Shown: positions 1 to 12,706, counted from the stretch's first letter. The stretch: DNA of 64,000 bases from Antilocapra americana (GCA_007570785.1 ML662449.1:10164491-10228490); one strand, 5' to 3'. The notes: a model not told the origin generated them from the sequence alone. Translations and numbers: made by a program.

Positions 1-2301
1 AAGAGGAAGGGTTCCACTAAAGAAAAGGTGTACGTGTTGATCGTTTTTAAAATAAATGCACCTGATTAGAAACACGAAGTCGAAATGGCCACGGTCATTC
101 TCAAGGTCAATAAATATATTTATAGTCCCATCTGTGAAGATGCTTACAATGAGAGAAAAACAGCTATCAAATCTTAGAAGGAATATAAACAAGAACTCTT
201 GGAAAGAAGGAAGGAAGGGGAAGGGAGGGGAAAAGGGACAGAGGGAGGGAAGAGAGAGGAAGAAATATTGGCTTCGGCCCCTTTCCCTCTGTTCCAACAA
301 AGAGCTGCTCGTTGGCCACCACCCCCTTCACAGATTTCTGTCTTTGAGTTGTGAAAGACCACAGTCTTAGAAAGAGGACACAAACATTGTGTTCATCTTT
401 GCTGATGACTTGTGACACCACCTAGCCAATATTTGTAATGTTATAACTTGAATTTGAATTCAAGCTGGGCATGACTGATAGCACCTTACCTATTGATTTG
501 CCATTAGGGTATTTTGATCCATTCTATTTTTGTCATTTAATATAGTTGTATTCTAGAGCTTTCATTTTTCATTTTAATCTCAATTCTAGAGCACTCAGTT
601 CCAAACAGTTAGCTTGTCTCTTCAGAACACTGAGTTATTCTTATTTTAATGTACAGTGTTGAATTTTCTGTCTTCCTTAGTTACTGTATGACCATCTATG
701 CCATCTTCTGCCTGGTTATTACCAATACTCACCATACATCCTCTTATTTGTGTTAATAAATCCACTCTACTTTTTTTAGTACCATCTTCCACCAGGATCA
801 TTTTGTCAAGTTATAAATTCCATGTGTTTATTTTTCAGGGCTTACCCAGAAAATAGTAACTATATATGTAAATATTATAAACAGACATAATTATTAGAAG
901 AAATAAACTAGACAATATGAATGCTCCCCTACTTATTAAAAAATCAACTTCTAAAAAAAATTTGAAAAGCCGCATGTTCTTGCTAAACTCCAGAGGTTGC
1001 TCTGCCCAACCCTGATTATTTATCATAAAAACAAGAGTCATGAGTATCTTCAAGTGGAATTTCCTGTGACTTCGATGAAAACATGAAAACTGGATTCAGT
1101 CTGCCAATTAATACTTGAAGCAGTGGTGGCAGTATGTCTCCAACACGTACATTTTCATTTTCAACACACCCCTGGTGTGTGCAATCACTTAATTTACATT
1201 TTCAAAAGGTCACTTGTGGTGCTAGCTGGGATGAATTGTATATTTTACTTATTGGGAAGTAGGCTAATTTGCCCAGCCAGGGAGACACACTTTTCCCAGC
1301 CACTAGGATGACATACCTCTGAATCAGCCATCATACCACAACGAATAGGTAAAAGTAGTTTTGCCATTTTGTTAAGCAATTATGGGAATGCTTGAGGTTC
1401 TCCAACAGTTTAATTTAGTACATGAGAATAGCATCTAGTGAGGCATATTTATTAATAGTGAGGTTTTTTTCATTATGATTTTGCAGGATGGATGCAGCAA
1501 CATTACCAAAGTTCAATATGACTTTTGATGATCTGGAATGCAGAGATTAAATAAGGTTAATCCTCATTTTATATGCTAATAGGATATTTATAATCTCTAC
1601 AGCATATCCAATTTAATGATTTTATTCTCTGTTGTTCAGACAGTATTTCTTATTAGTGAAAGAGAATATTCTTACATTCACCACAGACACTAGTTTAATT
1701 GGGCTTCAGTGCATTGTGTATAATTAGTCCACTTCTCTAATATTTCATCTATAATTACACAATGAACAATGCACTTAAATTTCATAAAATTGGTGGGTTC
1801 AAAGAAAGACTTCCCCAAAATGAGCAGTCTGTTTTCAAGCTTTCCCAAGCCTTACTAACCGCCTAATGAAAATATGATTCAAACCAGTGTGAATTTCTTG
1901 AACTCTGAATGGATGCCGAAAGTCTCTGAGGCTAAAAGCAAGAATGCCCCCTCCAGCTCCACTCATTTCACCCAATGACAGTGTTAGTGGCAGAGCAGCC
2001 TGGACTGGGCCCAGTTGACACTGGAGAAACAGAATCAAAGTCCCCACATGCTACGTTCCCAAGGTCTCTGCAAATGTCAACTTTCAAGATGGTATTTTGA
2101 ATGGCAAAGCAATTTGGTTTGGGGTTTGGATATTTAGAGCTCTTTTGGGCAAACTCACATCAAGACAACAGCCCATGAAGTTTTATCACGGAAATCAACT
2201 TTTAGTTTTGTTAGGGAATGGGAGCGCATAGGGAATGAAGGCGAGGGAAAGAGAGAGAGAAAGAAACTGATTCATGATTTTGAGAGTTCCTCTACCAGGA
2301 C
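1..2301. other. AT-rich DNA, no gene or repeat recognised
   Basis: Apart from a purine tract near 0.2 kb, I see no repeat family, splice-bounded exon or long open frame here. Short frames (up to about 100 codons) show no recognisable domain and are consistent with chance. Highly diverged mammalian repeats could be missed by eye. Confidence 0.5.
201..265 (+). repeat. Polypurine GA-rich tract
   Basis: The tract is almost pure A/G, built from GGAA, GGGA and GAGG units, with a single interruption (CA at 239-240). It resembles a degenerated (GGAA)n microsatellite. Such tracts can form triplex DNA; that is a property of the class, not something shown here. Confidence 0.8.
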
Positions 2302-2361
2302 CTTGGTGGGCTCCAGGCCATAGTGTCGCAGAGTCGGACACGACAAAAGTGGCTTAGCACA
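2302..2361 (+). mobile_element. Bov-tA / BovB-tail SINE fragment
   Basis: Only the last ~60 bp of a ruminant SINE remain: the segment equivalent to the usual 'gtgggctacagtccatgg...gtcgcagagtcggacacgac' end, closing with GGCTTAGCACAC. The tRNA-derived head is missing, so it lacks the RNA polymerase III promoter boxes. Confidence 0.75.
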
Positions 2362-3067
2362 CTACTGATGAAAGTTAGCTTGGGCCTCTGAGTGTGCATG
2401 TCTGAATTGCTTATCTTAGTTCAAACAAGGCTATTTTTACACTATCTTGATACTTACTTGCAAAATTTTAAAAAAGAAAAAGATTTTAAGAACAAAAGAA
2501 AAATGGATTATAGCGTTTTAGGAGTGTTTTTTCAAGGGACATAAGAAGCCTCCATTTTCAGTGCTATCCAGCTAAGAGGAGTCAGCCAAAGTCAACAGTA
2601 TGTCCACATAGCCCATCAATGTGCCTTCTCTTATATTTTTAAAATATACATCCTATAAGGCCCTTCCATGATTCTTCCTTCCTCACTTTGCCTTCAAACA
2701 TGTTTGTTTCATGTCTACCAAAGAATATGTCAGTTGCCAAAATGACTACTGTGAGCCAGCAGCTTACCAATGGCCAAAAAGAGCCTGGAGACTTCAAACA
2801 GAATCTCTTACCTTTTGAACCAATAACCTTCAAATGAAAAAGCCATTGGCTGCTCTATCAGTTAAGGCAGGAAAACAGAATCATCATTGGGTACTTCAAC
2901 AAAAGGATTTAAACTGGACCTACTTCCGAAAGGGCTAGAAGAACTGCAAGGCCAAATGGAGACCACAAGAGTTGGCAATAGAAAGAAGCCACTGCTATCC
3001 TTAGACCAAAGGGACAAAGGGAAGAGGGCAGGTTCTGGAACCTCAGAGGAGATACTGTCATTGCCAG
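2362..3067. other. No feature recognised
   Basis: This is unique-looking AT-rich sequence between two SINEs. No coding potential or repeat is recognisable. Confidence 0.45.
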
Positions 3068-3271
3068 TGAAAGTGTTAGCCGCTCCGTTGTGTCCAAGCC
3101 TTTGCAAACCCATGGACTGTAGCCTGTCAGGCTCCTCTGTAAATGGAATTCTCCAGCCAAGAATACTAGAGTAGAAGATTCCCTTCTCCAGGGGATCTTC
3201 CTGATCCAGGGATTGAACCCAGGTCTCCTGAATTGCAGGCAGATTCTTTACTATCAGAGCCACCTCCAAAC
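3068..3271 (-). mobile_element. Bov-tA SINE, near full length
   Basis: Read on the minus strand it has the tRNA-Glu-like head (GCAGGAGACCTGGGTTCAAT-type B box area near 3215-3230), the central 'ggagaaggga' block and the BovB-related tail. Substitutions such as AAACCC for GACCCC in the tail show moderate age. Confidence 0.9.
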
Positions 3272-3369
3272 CAGGCTGGAGGTTGAGGGGCTGGGGTATC
3301 CCAGTCTCCCCTCCTCCTTGCTCAGAGTCTCCATTTGTGGAAGCCAGATGGCAATGTATCAATACTTTG

Positions 3370-3656
3370 AGTTGGTAAAGAGTCCACCTGCAGTGCAGGA
3401 GACCCCAGTTTGATTCCTGAGTTAGGAAGATCCGCTGGAGAAGGGATAGGCTACCCACACCAATATTCTTGGGCTTCCCTTGTAGTTCAGCTGGGAAAGA
3501 ATCCACCTGCAATACAGGAGAGCTGGGTTGGGAAGATCCCCTGGAGAAGAGAAAGGCTACCCACTCCAGTTTTCTGGCCTGAAGAATTCCACGGACTATA
3601 AAGTCCATGAGGTCACAAAGAGTCAGACACACAAAGAGCGACTTTCACTTTCACTT
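3370..3656 (+). mobile_element. Bov-tA SINE with duplicated tRNA-like head
   Basis: Two head segments occur in tandem. The first runs from about 3370 to 3471 and stops in the 'ccaatattcttgg' block; the second starts with GGCTTCCCTTGTAGTTCAG at about 3471 and continues through the whole tail. It ends in a short CTTTCA repeat (3640-3656). This may be a head-to-tail partial dimer, or a second SINE inserted into the first. Confidence 0.85.
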
Positions 3657-4350
3657 CATTTTCAAGCTCCCTAAAATACAAAAGAGCAAAGAGATAGCAG
3701 GAATTGGTTTAAGAGCAAAATAGATAAATGACCAAGCACAGCTCCTTCTCAACAGCCTTGAGACTTTTGTGTGAAGATGAAATTTGCTGCAGATATCTGT
3801 GTAAATACAGTAGAAGGAAACTGATATTTATTTTGGATTCAAATTCCTAAGGTGCTATTCTGAGGAGCACAACTAGGAAAATGGCTGTCATGTTGAAGCC
3901 AAACTTTCGAACAGACTCAGCATAGTTTTGCTGTGTGGATTAAAGAGGGGTCAGGGTAATGTGTCATTTTCTATCTCAGTTTGGCCCACGGACCACAGGG
4001 GGAGGCACAAGTAGAGATTAATTGACTTCAACACGGAAGCAACCTAAATGCCCATTGACACCTGAATGGACAAAGAAGATGTGGTACATATTTATAATGG
4101 AATATTACTCAGCCATAGAAAGAGTGAAATGAAGCCACTTGCAGCCACACTCACGGACCTAGAGATTATCATATTAAGTGAAGAAAGTCAGAGAATGACA
4201 AACATCATATGAAATCACTTACATGTGCAATCAAAAAAAAAGAGATACAAATGAACTGACTTTTAAAATAGACTCACAGATGTAGAAAACAAACTTATGG
4301 TTACCAAAGAGGAAAGGGATAAATTAGGATGCTGGAATTAACATATACAT

Positions 4351-4511
4351 GGTTCAGTCCCTGAGTTGGGAAGATCTCCTGGAGGAGGGCTTGGCAACCC
4401 ACTCCAGTATTCTTGCCTGGAGAATCCCATGGACAAAAGAGACTGACAGGCTACAGTCCATAGGGTTGCAAAAAGTCAGACATGACTGAAGCGACTGAGC
4501 ACACACACATA
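4351..4511 (+). mobile_element. Bov-tA SINE, 5'-truncated, inside old L1
   Basis: It begins inside the head at GGTTCAGTCCCTGAGTTGGG and runs through the tail to a CA-rich end. L1 sequence resumes directly after it. The flanks share a weak ACATATA-type repeat, a possible eroded TSD. Confidence 0.85.
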
Positions 4512-4628
4512 TAAAATAAATAACCAACAAGTACCTACTGTATAGCACAAGGAACTATATTTAGTATTTTGTAGTAACCTATAAGGGAAAAGAATTTGAA
4601 AAAGAATACATGTTTGTGTGTATATGTG

Positions 4629-4815
4629 CCGCTCAGTCACTCAGTTATGTCTGACTCTTTATGACTTCCTGAATTGTAGCCCACCAGGCACCTCTGTCCA
4701 TGGTATTACCCAGGCAAGAATGCTGGAGTGGGTTGCCATTCCTTTCTCCAGGGAGTCTTCAAGACCCAGGGATCTAACTCACATCTCCTGCAACTTTTGC
4801 CCTGGCAGGCAGATT
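4629..4815 (-). mobile_element. Bov-tA SINE, minus strand, inside old L1
   Basis: This is a nearly complete SINE in reverse orientation, with tail at 4629 and head at 4815. It is moderately diverged. It sits between the second and third pieces of the old L1. Confidence 0.85.
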
Positions 4816-4816
4816 C

Positions 4817-4890
4817 TATGTGCATGTATGTGTATGTATATATATAGATACATACATATGTAAATATATATACACATATGTATGTATATA
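4817..4890. repeat. TATG/TA-rich microsatellite
   Basis: This imperfect ATGTATGTGTATATAT array follows the 5' side of the minus-strand SINE and joins the terminal piece of the L1. Confidence 0.75.
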
Positions 4891-4961
4891 AAATTGAATT
4901 ACTGTTGTATACCTGAAACTAACATGATATTGTAAATCAACCATACTTCAATTGTAAAAAA

Positions 4962-7598
4962 ATCTTGACTTCAAATTCTCCGGTTTCCATGGATTTTGAA
5001 CACCCCAAAGTTTGCTTGAACAAGAATAGGTTTTGTCCAGAGACACCTCACTGTAAGCTGAATGGGCATCTGTGTGGTCTGTGTTCTCCACCCCGCTTTC
5101 CACTGTACTGTCGCTACCTAGCCAGTTCAACTATTTTTAGACGTTGTTTTTATTGTCCTCATACTCCTCAAGCTCTTCTCCCTAGACACAAGCTAACACT
5201 AAAGGGCTTGTTCAGGCTTGTGAACAAAGCCTCCTTGAAACCCAGACACAGGTACACTTTTCAAGGTTTAGCATCTTATCTTCTTGCTCCTCTATTTTCT
5301 GCCATATCACTTATCCATTAAAACGCATGCTGCAGTTAAAAGAGATTTGCATTTGGTCCTACAAAATGAAGAATTCATAAGTTGGCTTTTTTCCCCTCCT
5401 AACAAGAATCCATATTACTTGGAAAGGGAAAGGCCAAAGGGAAATTATTGCTATTTTAGACAGCAGCATAAATTTTCTTCCTATTTTTAACCTAGCTTTT
5501 AATTTAATAAGTTTTATGACCCTTATATTAAGTACATATGTTTTACAAGACATTGTGTCCCTCGAGTCACCCTGAATTTGCTCTACTGTACTAGAGTTAA
5601 ATGAATGAATACTGTGTTTCTGATTGAAGTTTCACCCTGTATTTGATCCTTATAATATGCCAGGCAAACCTTCATAAAACAAAGGGGCATAACACAATTT
5701 AAAGCCTATTTAAGGCTAACATACACTGGTTTAAAAGAAATGAATGAATGGGTGTCCCTCTGAAGTAATTTAAATTTCAGATTTCTCTCCCACTGGTACT
5801 TGCAAAAAACAACTAAAGACATAGAAAACACTGGAAATGATCTCTGGTCTTCAGAATTGGCAACTAAACATACAAGCCCTTTACGTATTTATCCCGTTGG
5901 CCAAGGCAAAGGTATATTTTCTTCAGATTAAACTCTCAAACTCAAATATGGTTCTCTTTCTGGTAATATGAAGTGATGCTAATTTCCTTATACAAGATGA
6001 TCCTGCTCATTTGAAAATGAGTTTGATGCATAAAGAGGGTCCCATCAATCCTAAAACAAACATTATTTGACTAATAACTCTGGTTACTTAAAAGAAAATT
6101 GTTAGTTTATAGCAGAATGGAAAAAATCACCTACAATGTTAGTGTGGAGGGACATTGGTAGTGAGTAGTTAGTTCATAGGAGATAAATTTTCCTGAGTTC
6201 ATATGAGTGGGGGGAGGAGCTGGAAGAGCAAAGCTTAAATTTGGGCTCAAAGTCGTGTGTGTAAATATTGCAAAAATGTAACAGCCTTGCACTAGTGACA
6301 AAACTTGTTTTTTTAATTATTAAGATGTAACAGATTTTCACATTCTACCAGAGTACTGTACAGGAGTTATTGATTAGCTGAATATTCATCCAGAAAAATC
6401 TTTATAGTGTAATAAGATTTGTTTTGAAACATGCTTTATAAATTTTCTGCTTCAATTCAGATTTTTAAAATGATTTTCCTATGCATGCCAAAGTTCAGTA
6501 AATCAATAGCCTACTGAAAGTGCATTTTAGGTCAATGGATTAAGGGTGATACAAACTCAAGATGGCAAAAATTAGCCTTTATACCACAATTTCAGATTAT
6601 GTGCCAGACTCTATAACTGTGTACACTTAAATTTAATAATGTATCCAATCCAATTCAAGAAGTCGTTAGTGTTTTTCCCATTCATTTTGTTTGCTTTCGT
6701 CCTACTTCAGTGACTTTGAAGGACATTACTTCAGTGTGACTGGTGAGTCAGTAGAACCTCCCTCAAAACTCTATTTAAGAACTGATGTTTATTTCACAAT
6801 CATATATAGGCTCAAGAATGGATATGTTGTCCTGTGATCCTATTGCGAAAAGAAACTATCCATTATTTTCCAAAGGAAAGAATCTCAGGTTTTCTATATT
6901 TCTTTTCAAAACTAAGTGGCCAATATATTAGACCTGTTTGAATTCTGTTTAAGTATCTGGCACCTTGGAGGTTGTTTGCCTTTAAAAGGTTTTTTGTTGT
7001 TGTTGTTAGCTTTTAGGAAAAAAAAAAAAAAAAAGGGGAGGGTCTCTAATATCAAGAAACTCTGGGTCAGTCCAACCATCCACATTACGGCCACACGGCT
7101 GAGAAACACAGGTTAGAATGGAATGTTGGCATTACGCTCCAGAAAAACAAGACCTGACCATTTTAGCCCGTCACAGGGAACTCCTGGTCACCTCCCAAGG
7201 GGCAAATTGATGTCAAGTTCTGCTGTCTGTCAGGATTAAGTGCCTGTTTGCTTTTTCACTAACATGTGGTTTGAGAACAAAGCAGCTCAAATCTCCTCAG
7301 CCCCTAACAAAGCATCTCAAATTGCTGAGTAAAATTCCTTAATCCCCCATCTTAATCTGAAAACACCAGCAGCTCCTGGTAGAACACTGTGGTCTCTTTT
7401 TGTACTGCTCTGCACTCCACCCACCCCCATTCTCCCCATTCCTGACCAACTCCTCCTCAGCACGACCATTCACAAGCATTCAACTTGCCCCGAATATGGT
7501 TCTTCAATGGAATATCATTGCATCTGAAATCAAGGTCACTTGATCCAAGATCTTGCTGGCTCTAGTCATTTTTATTCCTTATGCACTTCATCGTATGA
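4962..7598. other. No gene recognised; A-run and small GTT array
   Basis: The longest frame (4965-5321, 118 codons) has no recognisable domain and only average composition. A short (GTT)n at about 6990-7007 and a 17-base A-run at 7018-7034 are the only low-complexity tracts. Otherwise the DNA looks unique. Confidence 0.45.
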
Positions 7599-7676
7599 TT
7601 CATTATGCTGTACAGCAGGAACTAACACAACATTGTAAAGTAACTATTCACCAATAAAAATTAATTTTAAAAAGAA
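7599..7676 (+). mobile_element. Ruminant L1 3' terminus
   Basis: The sequence matches the terminal 3' UTR of artiodactyl L1 ('gctgtacagcaggaactaac', 'acaacattgtaaag', 'ccaataaaaatt') followed by an A-rich tail. It is a very short 5'-truncated copy. Confidence 0.7.
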
Positions 7677-8828
7677 GTATATGGGAAATCTCTCTGCCTT
7701 CTGCTCAATTTTTGCTGTGAACCTAATATTGCTCTAAGAACATAAAGTCTAGGGGTTTTTTTAAATGTTTAAAAAAAGGAAAAAATAAAGATCATCACAG
7801 AGAGATGAATTAACCACTTTCACATAACCTTAAAGGTATATGTATGCAAAGAGTATTTTCATATGTTTCAATAAACAGAACTTAACAGCTTGTTTGCAAT
7901 ATGTCTCAACTCTCAGTCAGAAGTCAAAAGGATATGGGGCTTTTATGTACCAATTTAGAACATTTTTGCTAAGGTAAGAGAAGGAAGTAAAACTAACTTC
8001 AATGACTGGTTGGAAACTATGGAACAATCTCTGTTAACACGTGGCAAATGAATCGGCAATTGGAAAATATTTTCCACTATGTGCATCTTTTCACTGCATA
8101 TTAAGGATCAAGGTTTTATCTCTTGACTAGAGTTGAAAGGCTCCAACCTTTTGCTACCTGAATTTGCAGTGTTGAAGTCTGAAAGTTGAAGTACATAAAA
8201 CCTTACTTTCTTTAAAAAAAAAAATTGCCTTATGAGTTCAGTGCTTTATTTGGGTTGTATTTTCTTACCAACTTCAGTTGAAAATAGGATTGGTAGATTG
8301 TTCTTGGGGAAATTGTTTTGGGCAGCTACTAAATTAAGTTCTGGTCTTGGGGAAGCTGAGATTCATGGCAGGTATCTTTGTTTCTATTATTCTATAAGAA
8401 AGTTGAACAAGAGTCACCATAAAAGATAAATAAAATCAGAAAACTCTACTCCTTCACTCCAAAAATTTTATTCAATTGAACACCAAGTTAAGATAGATCC
8501 TGATCTAGTAGGCTTTTGCTCTTTTCCCCTTCTCTTTCACTAAATCCTCCTCCCTAACACAAGTAAAGTGAATAACACTCCTTTCCCTAGTAATTCTGTA
8601 CTCTGTTGCAGTATGTATATCTCTGAAAAAATGGAAAAAACTTCATAGAAAATATAAAAATAGGAGAGCTAAAACTTCCCAGCACCACAAATATCTATGA
8701 AAATAGCACCTGTGCTATATTTAATAGTATCACTTTCTCCATTTCTCTTCCTGGCATTTTTACTTTGTACAAAGTCAGGCAAAGGGATAGAGCAAAAGGA
8801 GAAGAGGGGAAGTATACACAAGCATCTG
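7677..8828. other. No feature recognised
   Basis: AT-rich sequence without a recognisable repeat or exon. Confidence 0.45.
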
Positions 8829-8982
8829 CAGTTCAGTTCAGTCACTCAGTCGTGTCCAGTTCTTTGCGACCCCATGGACTGTAGCACACCAGTCTTCCCT
8901 GTCCATCACCAACTCCCAGAGCTTGCTCAAACTCATGTCCATGGAGTTGGTGATACCATCCAACCACCTCATCCTCTAGGCA
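8829..8982 (-). mobile_element. BovB LINE 3' end, 5'-truncated
   Basis: On the minus strand this is the last ~150 bp of BovB. It encodes the equivalent of the conserved C-terminal region ('MDMSL' to 'VMDREAW' area) and ends in the GAACTGAACTGCAG-type terminal repeat at 8829. The tRNA head is absent, which separates it from Bov-tA. Confidence 0.85.
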
Positions 8983-9369
8983 AACAGTCTTGTTCTAGTT
9001 TAAGCTTTCAACCGTCCCTCTGAGAAGTAAAGTTCCATGAGGAAAAAACAAAATAATAGAATTCAGATACAAAACAGCACATTTGTCTCAATAAATGCAG
9101 TCATTCCTGTAATACCACTATTTAAATAGTAGAAAAAGCACCCCCTCCCAATTCAAGAATGATTATCCTTTACAAATGTCAGATTTTTAAGCTCATCACT
9201 TTAAATATGAGGAAAACAGACAATCTAGACAGTTGCTGCAGCTCCTAATTCATAAATCATCAAACATAAACCTTTCTACCTTGAGCTCAGGGTTGGAGAT
9301 AATGACCTTGAATGGTCTAAACAGAACAATAATCTCAGAAAATCTTCACAGTACATTACATAATACATG

Positions 9370-9555
9370 AGTAAGAGCATGGACTGTAGTAAACCTATAT
9401 GTTTGAATCCCAGTTTTCTTGCCTCCTGTGTAGAAGCTTGAGAACATTACTTAACTTCCCTGTGCCTCATTTTCCCCTACAAAATGAGACTAATAGTCAT
9501 ACCAAACTCATATAAATATTAAATGAGTTACTACTTGTAAACTGTCTGCTATGGG
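9370..9555 (+). mobile_element. MIR SINE
   Basis: The MIR order is visible: 'agagcatggactgtag', 'tttgaatcccag', the core 'ttacttaacttccctgtgcctcattttc', then 'aaatgagactaatag' and 'attaaatgagtta'. This is an ancient mammalian element, well diverged. Confidence 0.75.
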
Positions 9556-10837
9556 AATGACTGATTTTTTGTTAATTTTTTTAACCTTTCCAAGTTAATT
9601 TGAAAATAAGATCTTTCTTCCAATTTATTCAACGAAAAAAACATTTTACATCCTAAGGTGACAGCATGGGAAGAAATGAAATAAACTGGTAGAATAAGGG
9701 TTTTTTCTAGTTAGCCTTACCATAACAAAATAGAGAAGAATATGCAAAGGCAAAAAAATTTGCAAATGTGTGAAATACATGAAAAAATTTAGTTTTAGAA
9801 GTTCAAAGAGTTTAGAAAAGGAGATGATGTGTTTCATGTTTTAATAGCATACCTCAGTTGTAACAAATAGTTCTTTGAGAACTCTTGATTATTCTAAGCA
9901 AACTATTGTGTTAAATAAGCTGTTGGATATTTAGGCTACATCTACCTTGGCAAACATTTATTACCCAGAGTTGGAGTTGAGCAAATAAATGCCGTATTTT
10001 GGAATATCTTAACAACCTGCATTGAGATCTCCAAACGAATATTTCTGGTAGGCTTTTTTGTTTGTTTGGTTGGTTGGTTGGTTTATTAATAGACATGCTT
10101 ACCTTAAGCAATGAATAAAATGGCACCTGGGTTAAATTTTCTATAAAGTTTTTGACAATCTTTCTCATATACCCTTCTAGCTGTCATTTAAAAAAGCATT
10201 CCTGGTTGCCTCATTGAAATAGTCATGAAAATATTTTCCTTCATTCACTCTTTTAGCAAGTATTCATTGACTCTCTATCTGTGCTAGAATTTAGTTAAGT
10301 ACTTTTAGACAGGAGTGAACTAAACAGACACAATCCATGCCCCAAAGCATAGAATTGGTAAAGATGCCTTGACAGCAAATGTACACCCATGTTGGAAAAC
10401 ATTCTCACCCTTACTCTTCCAACCTGGCTGGGTGTCTTTGCTCAGCCTCTTCAGGAAAAGGTGTTATTTGACTGGGCAACACAATCTATGAATTCTCAAG
10501 ACTCTAGTTAAGAGATATGAATAACATTTCAAAGCATTCATCTTGCGTGAGTACAGCCAAGCTCCATAAAGCTAAGACTGAGTGAAAAACAATGAAAAGG
10601 TCCTTATTTAATATAGCTCAACTTTAATGAGAGTTAAGGAATATCCTCCATAGTCCAATGGTAGCTTAATATTTTATTGATTTAAATTTTTTTATAAAGG
10701 ATAAAGTTCAGAACAAGAGATGCTACAAACTGCATATGAACTGCAACAACATCAGTTAAAATGTTTGAATATGGAAGGAGGAACAGCCACTGGAGAGGGA
10801 CAAGGCAAGCAGTCAGAGAAGAGATTCTCTCTCTCTC
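9556..10837. other. Mostly unassigned; possible ancient repeat at 10225-10330
   Basis: The stretch near 10225-10330 ('attcattgactctctatctgtgctag', 'gagtgaactaaacagacac') resembles a common old mammalian repeat motif, but too weakly to name. Short TTTG and GGTT arrays lie at 10055-10085. A CT-dinucleotide run (about 10825-10838) precedes the next SINE. Confidence 0.4.
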
Positions 10838-11000
10838 TTTAGTCGCTAACTCTTGTCCAACTCTTGCGACCCCAGGGACTGTAGCCTGCCAGGCTTCTGT
10901 GTCCATGGCCAGGCAAGAATAGTGGAATGGGTTGCCATTTCCTTCTCCAGGGGATCTTCCTGACCCAGGAATCAAATCTGAGTCTCCCACATTGCAGGTA
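10838..11000 (-). mobile_element. Bov-tA SINE
   Basis: The minus-strand SINE carries its tail at 10838, beside a short CT run, and a truncated head at about 11000. A small deletion removes part of the 'tccatgggattctcc' block, leaving 'gtccatggccaggc'. Confidence 0.85.
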
Positions 11001-11698
11001 AAATGTTTAGGAGAAACTTAAAAAATTCCTCAGTTTATAACTCTTCTGTATAGGAATTCTTCAGGGCTTAATCCAATTATGCACTCATAAAGCCAAAGCC
11101 AAGGGTGCCATTCTCAGGCTCTCTAATTAATTTTACCATATCTCATAGGTATAAATTACTCCTAAACCTGAATAATATTTCCAAAAATTTATTTGCAGTC
11201 ACAGCCACCCAGGGGAAAGATACCAGTGAATCAACCTCAATATAAATTGATCAAGCTTCCAAAACATATTTCTTAAGAATACCAAGGCTGATTTCTTTTG
11301 GAAGAATTTTTCTCTGTTGTGTATAAGAAACAAAAGTCTGAGGAAAAATCACAAAGAAAATAATGGTTATCTGTTTGAAGCATTTTTCATCCCCCCATTT
11401 TCTTTGTCTCCACCTGTATTTTCTGTTATTTGTATGAGCTGAACACTTATGATATAAACCCAGGTGACCACAACCAAAATGTCAGCTCTGCATGTTTGTG
11501 CCTGAACAGAGGGCACTTTAATCTCCATCTATGAGACAAACCTACAAACAGCTGTCAGCCCATGTCTCACCTAAATAAATACATAAATGAATTCATTGTT
11601 ATATGCAGACATCCATACAAACTTTTTAAAAACCATTATGAATTGCTAGGATTATTATTGGTAACAATCACAAATGTCTGATCAAAACTACTATATTA
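11001..11698. other. Unassigned DNA ending in an L1 target site
   Basis: No repeat or gene is recognised. The last 15 bases (11684-11698, AAAACTACTATATTA) are the left target-site duplication of the L1 that follows. Confidence 0.5.
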
Positions 11699-12403
11699 AT
11701 AGCCAATGAAGCAACGGACAAACAATTAATCTCAAAAATATACAAGCAACTCCTGCAGCTCCATTCTAGGAAAATAAACAACCCAATCAAAAAGTGGGCC
11801 AAAGAATTGAACAGACGTTTCTCCAAAGAAGACATAAAAATGGCTAACAAACACATGAAAAGATGCTCAACATCACTCATTATCAGAGAAATGCAAATCA
11901 AAACCACAATGAGATATCACTTTACACCACTCAGAATGGCTGCAATCCAAAAATCCACAAGTAATAAATGCTGGAGAGGATGTGGAGAAAAGGGAACTCT
12001 CTTACACTGTTGGTGGGATTGCAAACTAGTACAGCCTCTATGGAAAACAGTGTGGAGGTTCCTTAAAAAGCTGCAAATAGTCCTGCCATATGACCCAGCA
12101 ATCCCACTGTTGGGCATATATACCGAGGAAACCAGAATTGAAAGAGACATGTGTACCCCAATGTTCATCGCTGCATTGTTTACAATAGCCAGGACATGGA
12201 AGCAACCTAGATGTCCATCAACTGATGAATGGATAAGAAAGTTGTGGTACATATACACAATGGAATATTACTCAGCATTAAGGAAAAATTCATTTGAAGC
12301 AGTTCTACTCAGATGGACGAAACTGGAGCCCATTATCCAGAGTGAAGTAAGCCAGAAGCAAAAACAACAATACAGTATATTAACGCATATATATGGAATT
12401 TAG
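11699..12403 (+). pseudogene. L1 ORF2 C-terminal fragment
   Basis: The frame is open for about 234 codons and ends at the normal ORF2 stop after [11 protein letters not shown]1 ORF2 protein is an endonuclease/reverse transcriptase; only the C-terminal domain is left here. The Cys-rich motif C-x3-C-x7-H-x4-C is present (CWRGC...LLHCWWDC, near 11971-12023). Endonuclease and RT domains are absent because of 5' truncation, so no function is possible. Among the five L1 copies in the window, its 3' UTR most resembles the element at 37.1 kb. Confidence 0.9.
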
Positions 12404-12706
12404 GAAGACGGTAACGAGAACCCAGCATACGAGACAGCAAAAGGAACACAGATGTATAGAATAGACTCAGGGCCTCTGTGGATGAGGAAAAGGGTGGGAT
12501 GATATGGGAGAATGGCATTGAAACATGTTAATTATCATATGTCTGAGCAATAGCCGGCCCAGGATTGATGCTTGGGACTGGTGCAACGAGATTTCCTGGA
12601 GGGAGGGAGGAGGGAGGGGGGTTATGGAGGGGGAGCATATGTGAACCCATGGTGATATCATGTCATTGTTTGGCAAAACTAATAAAAAAAAATGTTTAAT
12701 AAAAAA
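11699..12706 (+). mobile_element. Young 5'-truncated ruminant L1 with perfect TSD
   Basis: The insertion carries the last part of ORF2, the 3' UTR with its G-rich purine tract (12599-12634), and an A-rich tail with AATAAA-like ends. It is flanked by identical 15-bp direct repeats AAAACTACTATATTA at 11684-11698 and 12707-12721. The pre-insertion junction (C/AAAA) fits the L1 endonuclease preference. Perfect TSDs, an intact frame and a clean tail suggest a recent insertion. The right TSD touches a MER5A-like element. Confidence 0.95.

Larger units (their letters stand above)
4019..4961 (+). mobile_element. Old L1 (L1M-type) 3' end, split by two SINEs
   Basis: Three collinear pieces belong to one ancient L1: 4019-4350 (end of ORF2 and start of the 3' UTR, with the ACAATGGAATATTACTCAGC-type block), 4512-4610 ('accaacaagtacctactgtatagcac'), and about 4890-4961 (the terminal 'cctgaaactaacatgatattgtaaatcaacc' and A-run). 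The pieces are in consensus order and interrupted by SINEs of opposite orientation, so the L1 predates both. Confidence 0.8.

Noticed and set aside
2862..3632. 256-codon minus-strand open frame
   Set aside because: It reads through two Bov-tA SINEs of opposite orientation and intervening unique DNA; no domain and no start context.
11699..12403. Functional retrotransposon gene
   Set aside because: Endonuclease and reverse transcriptase domains are missing because of 5' truncation.
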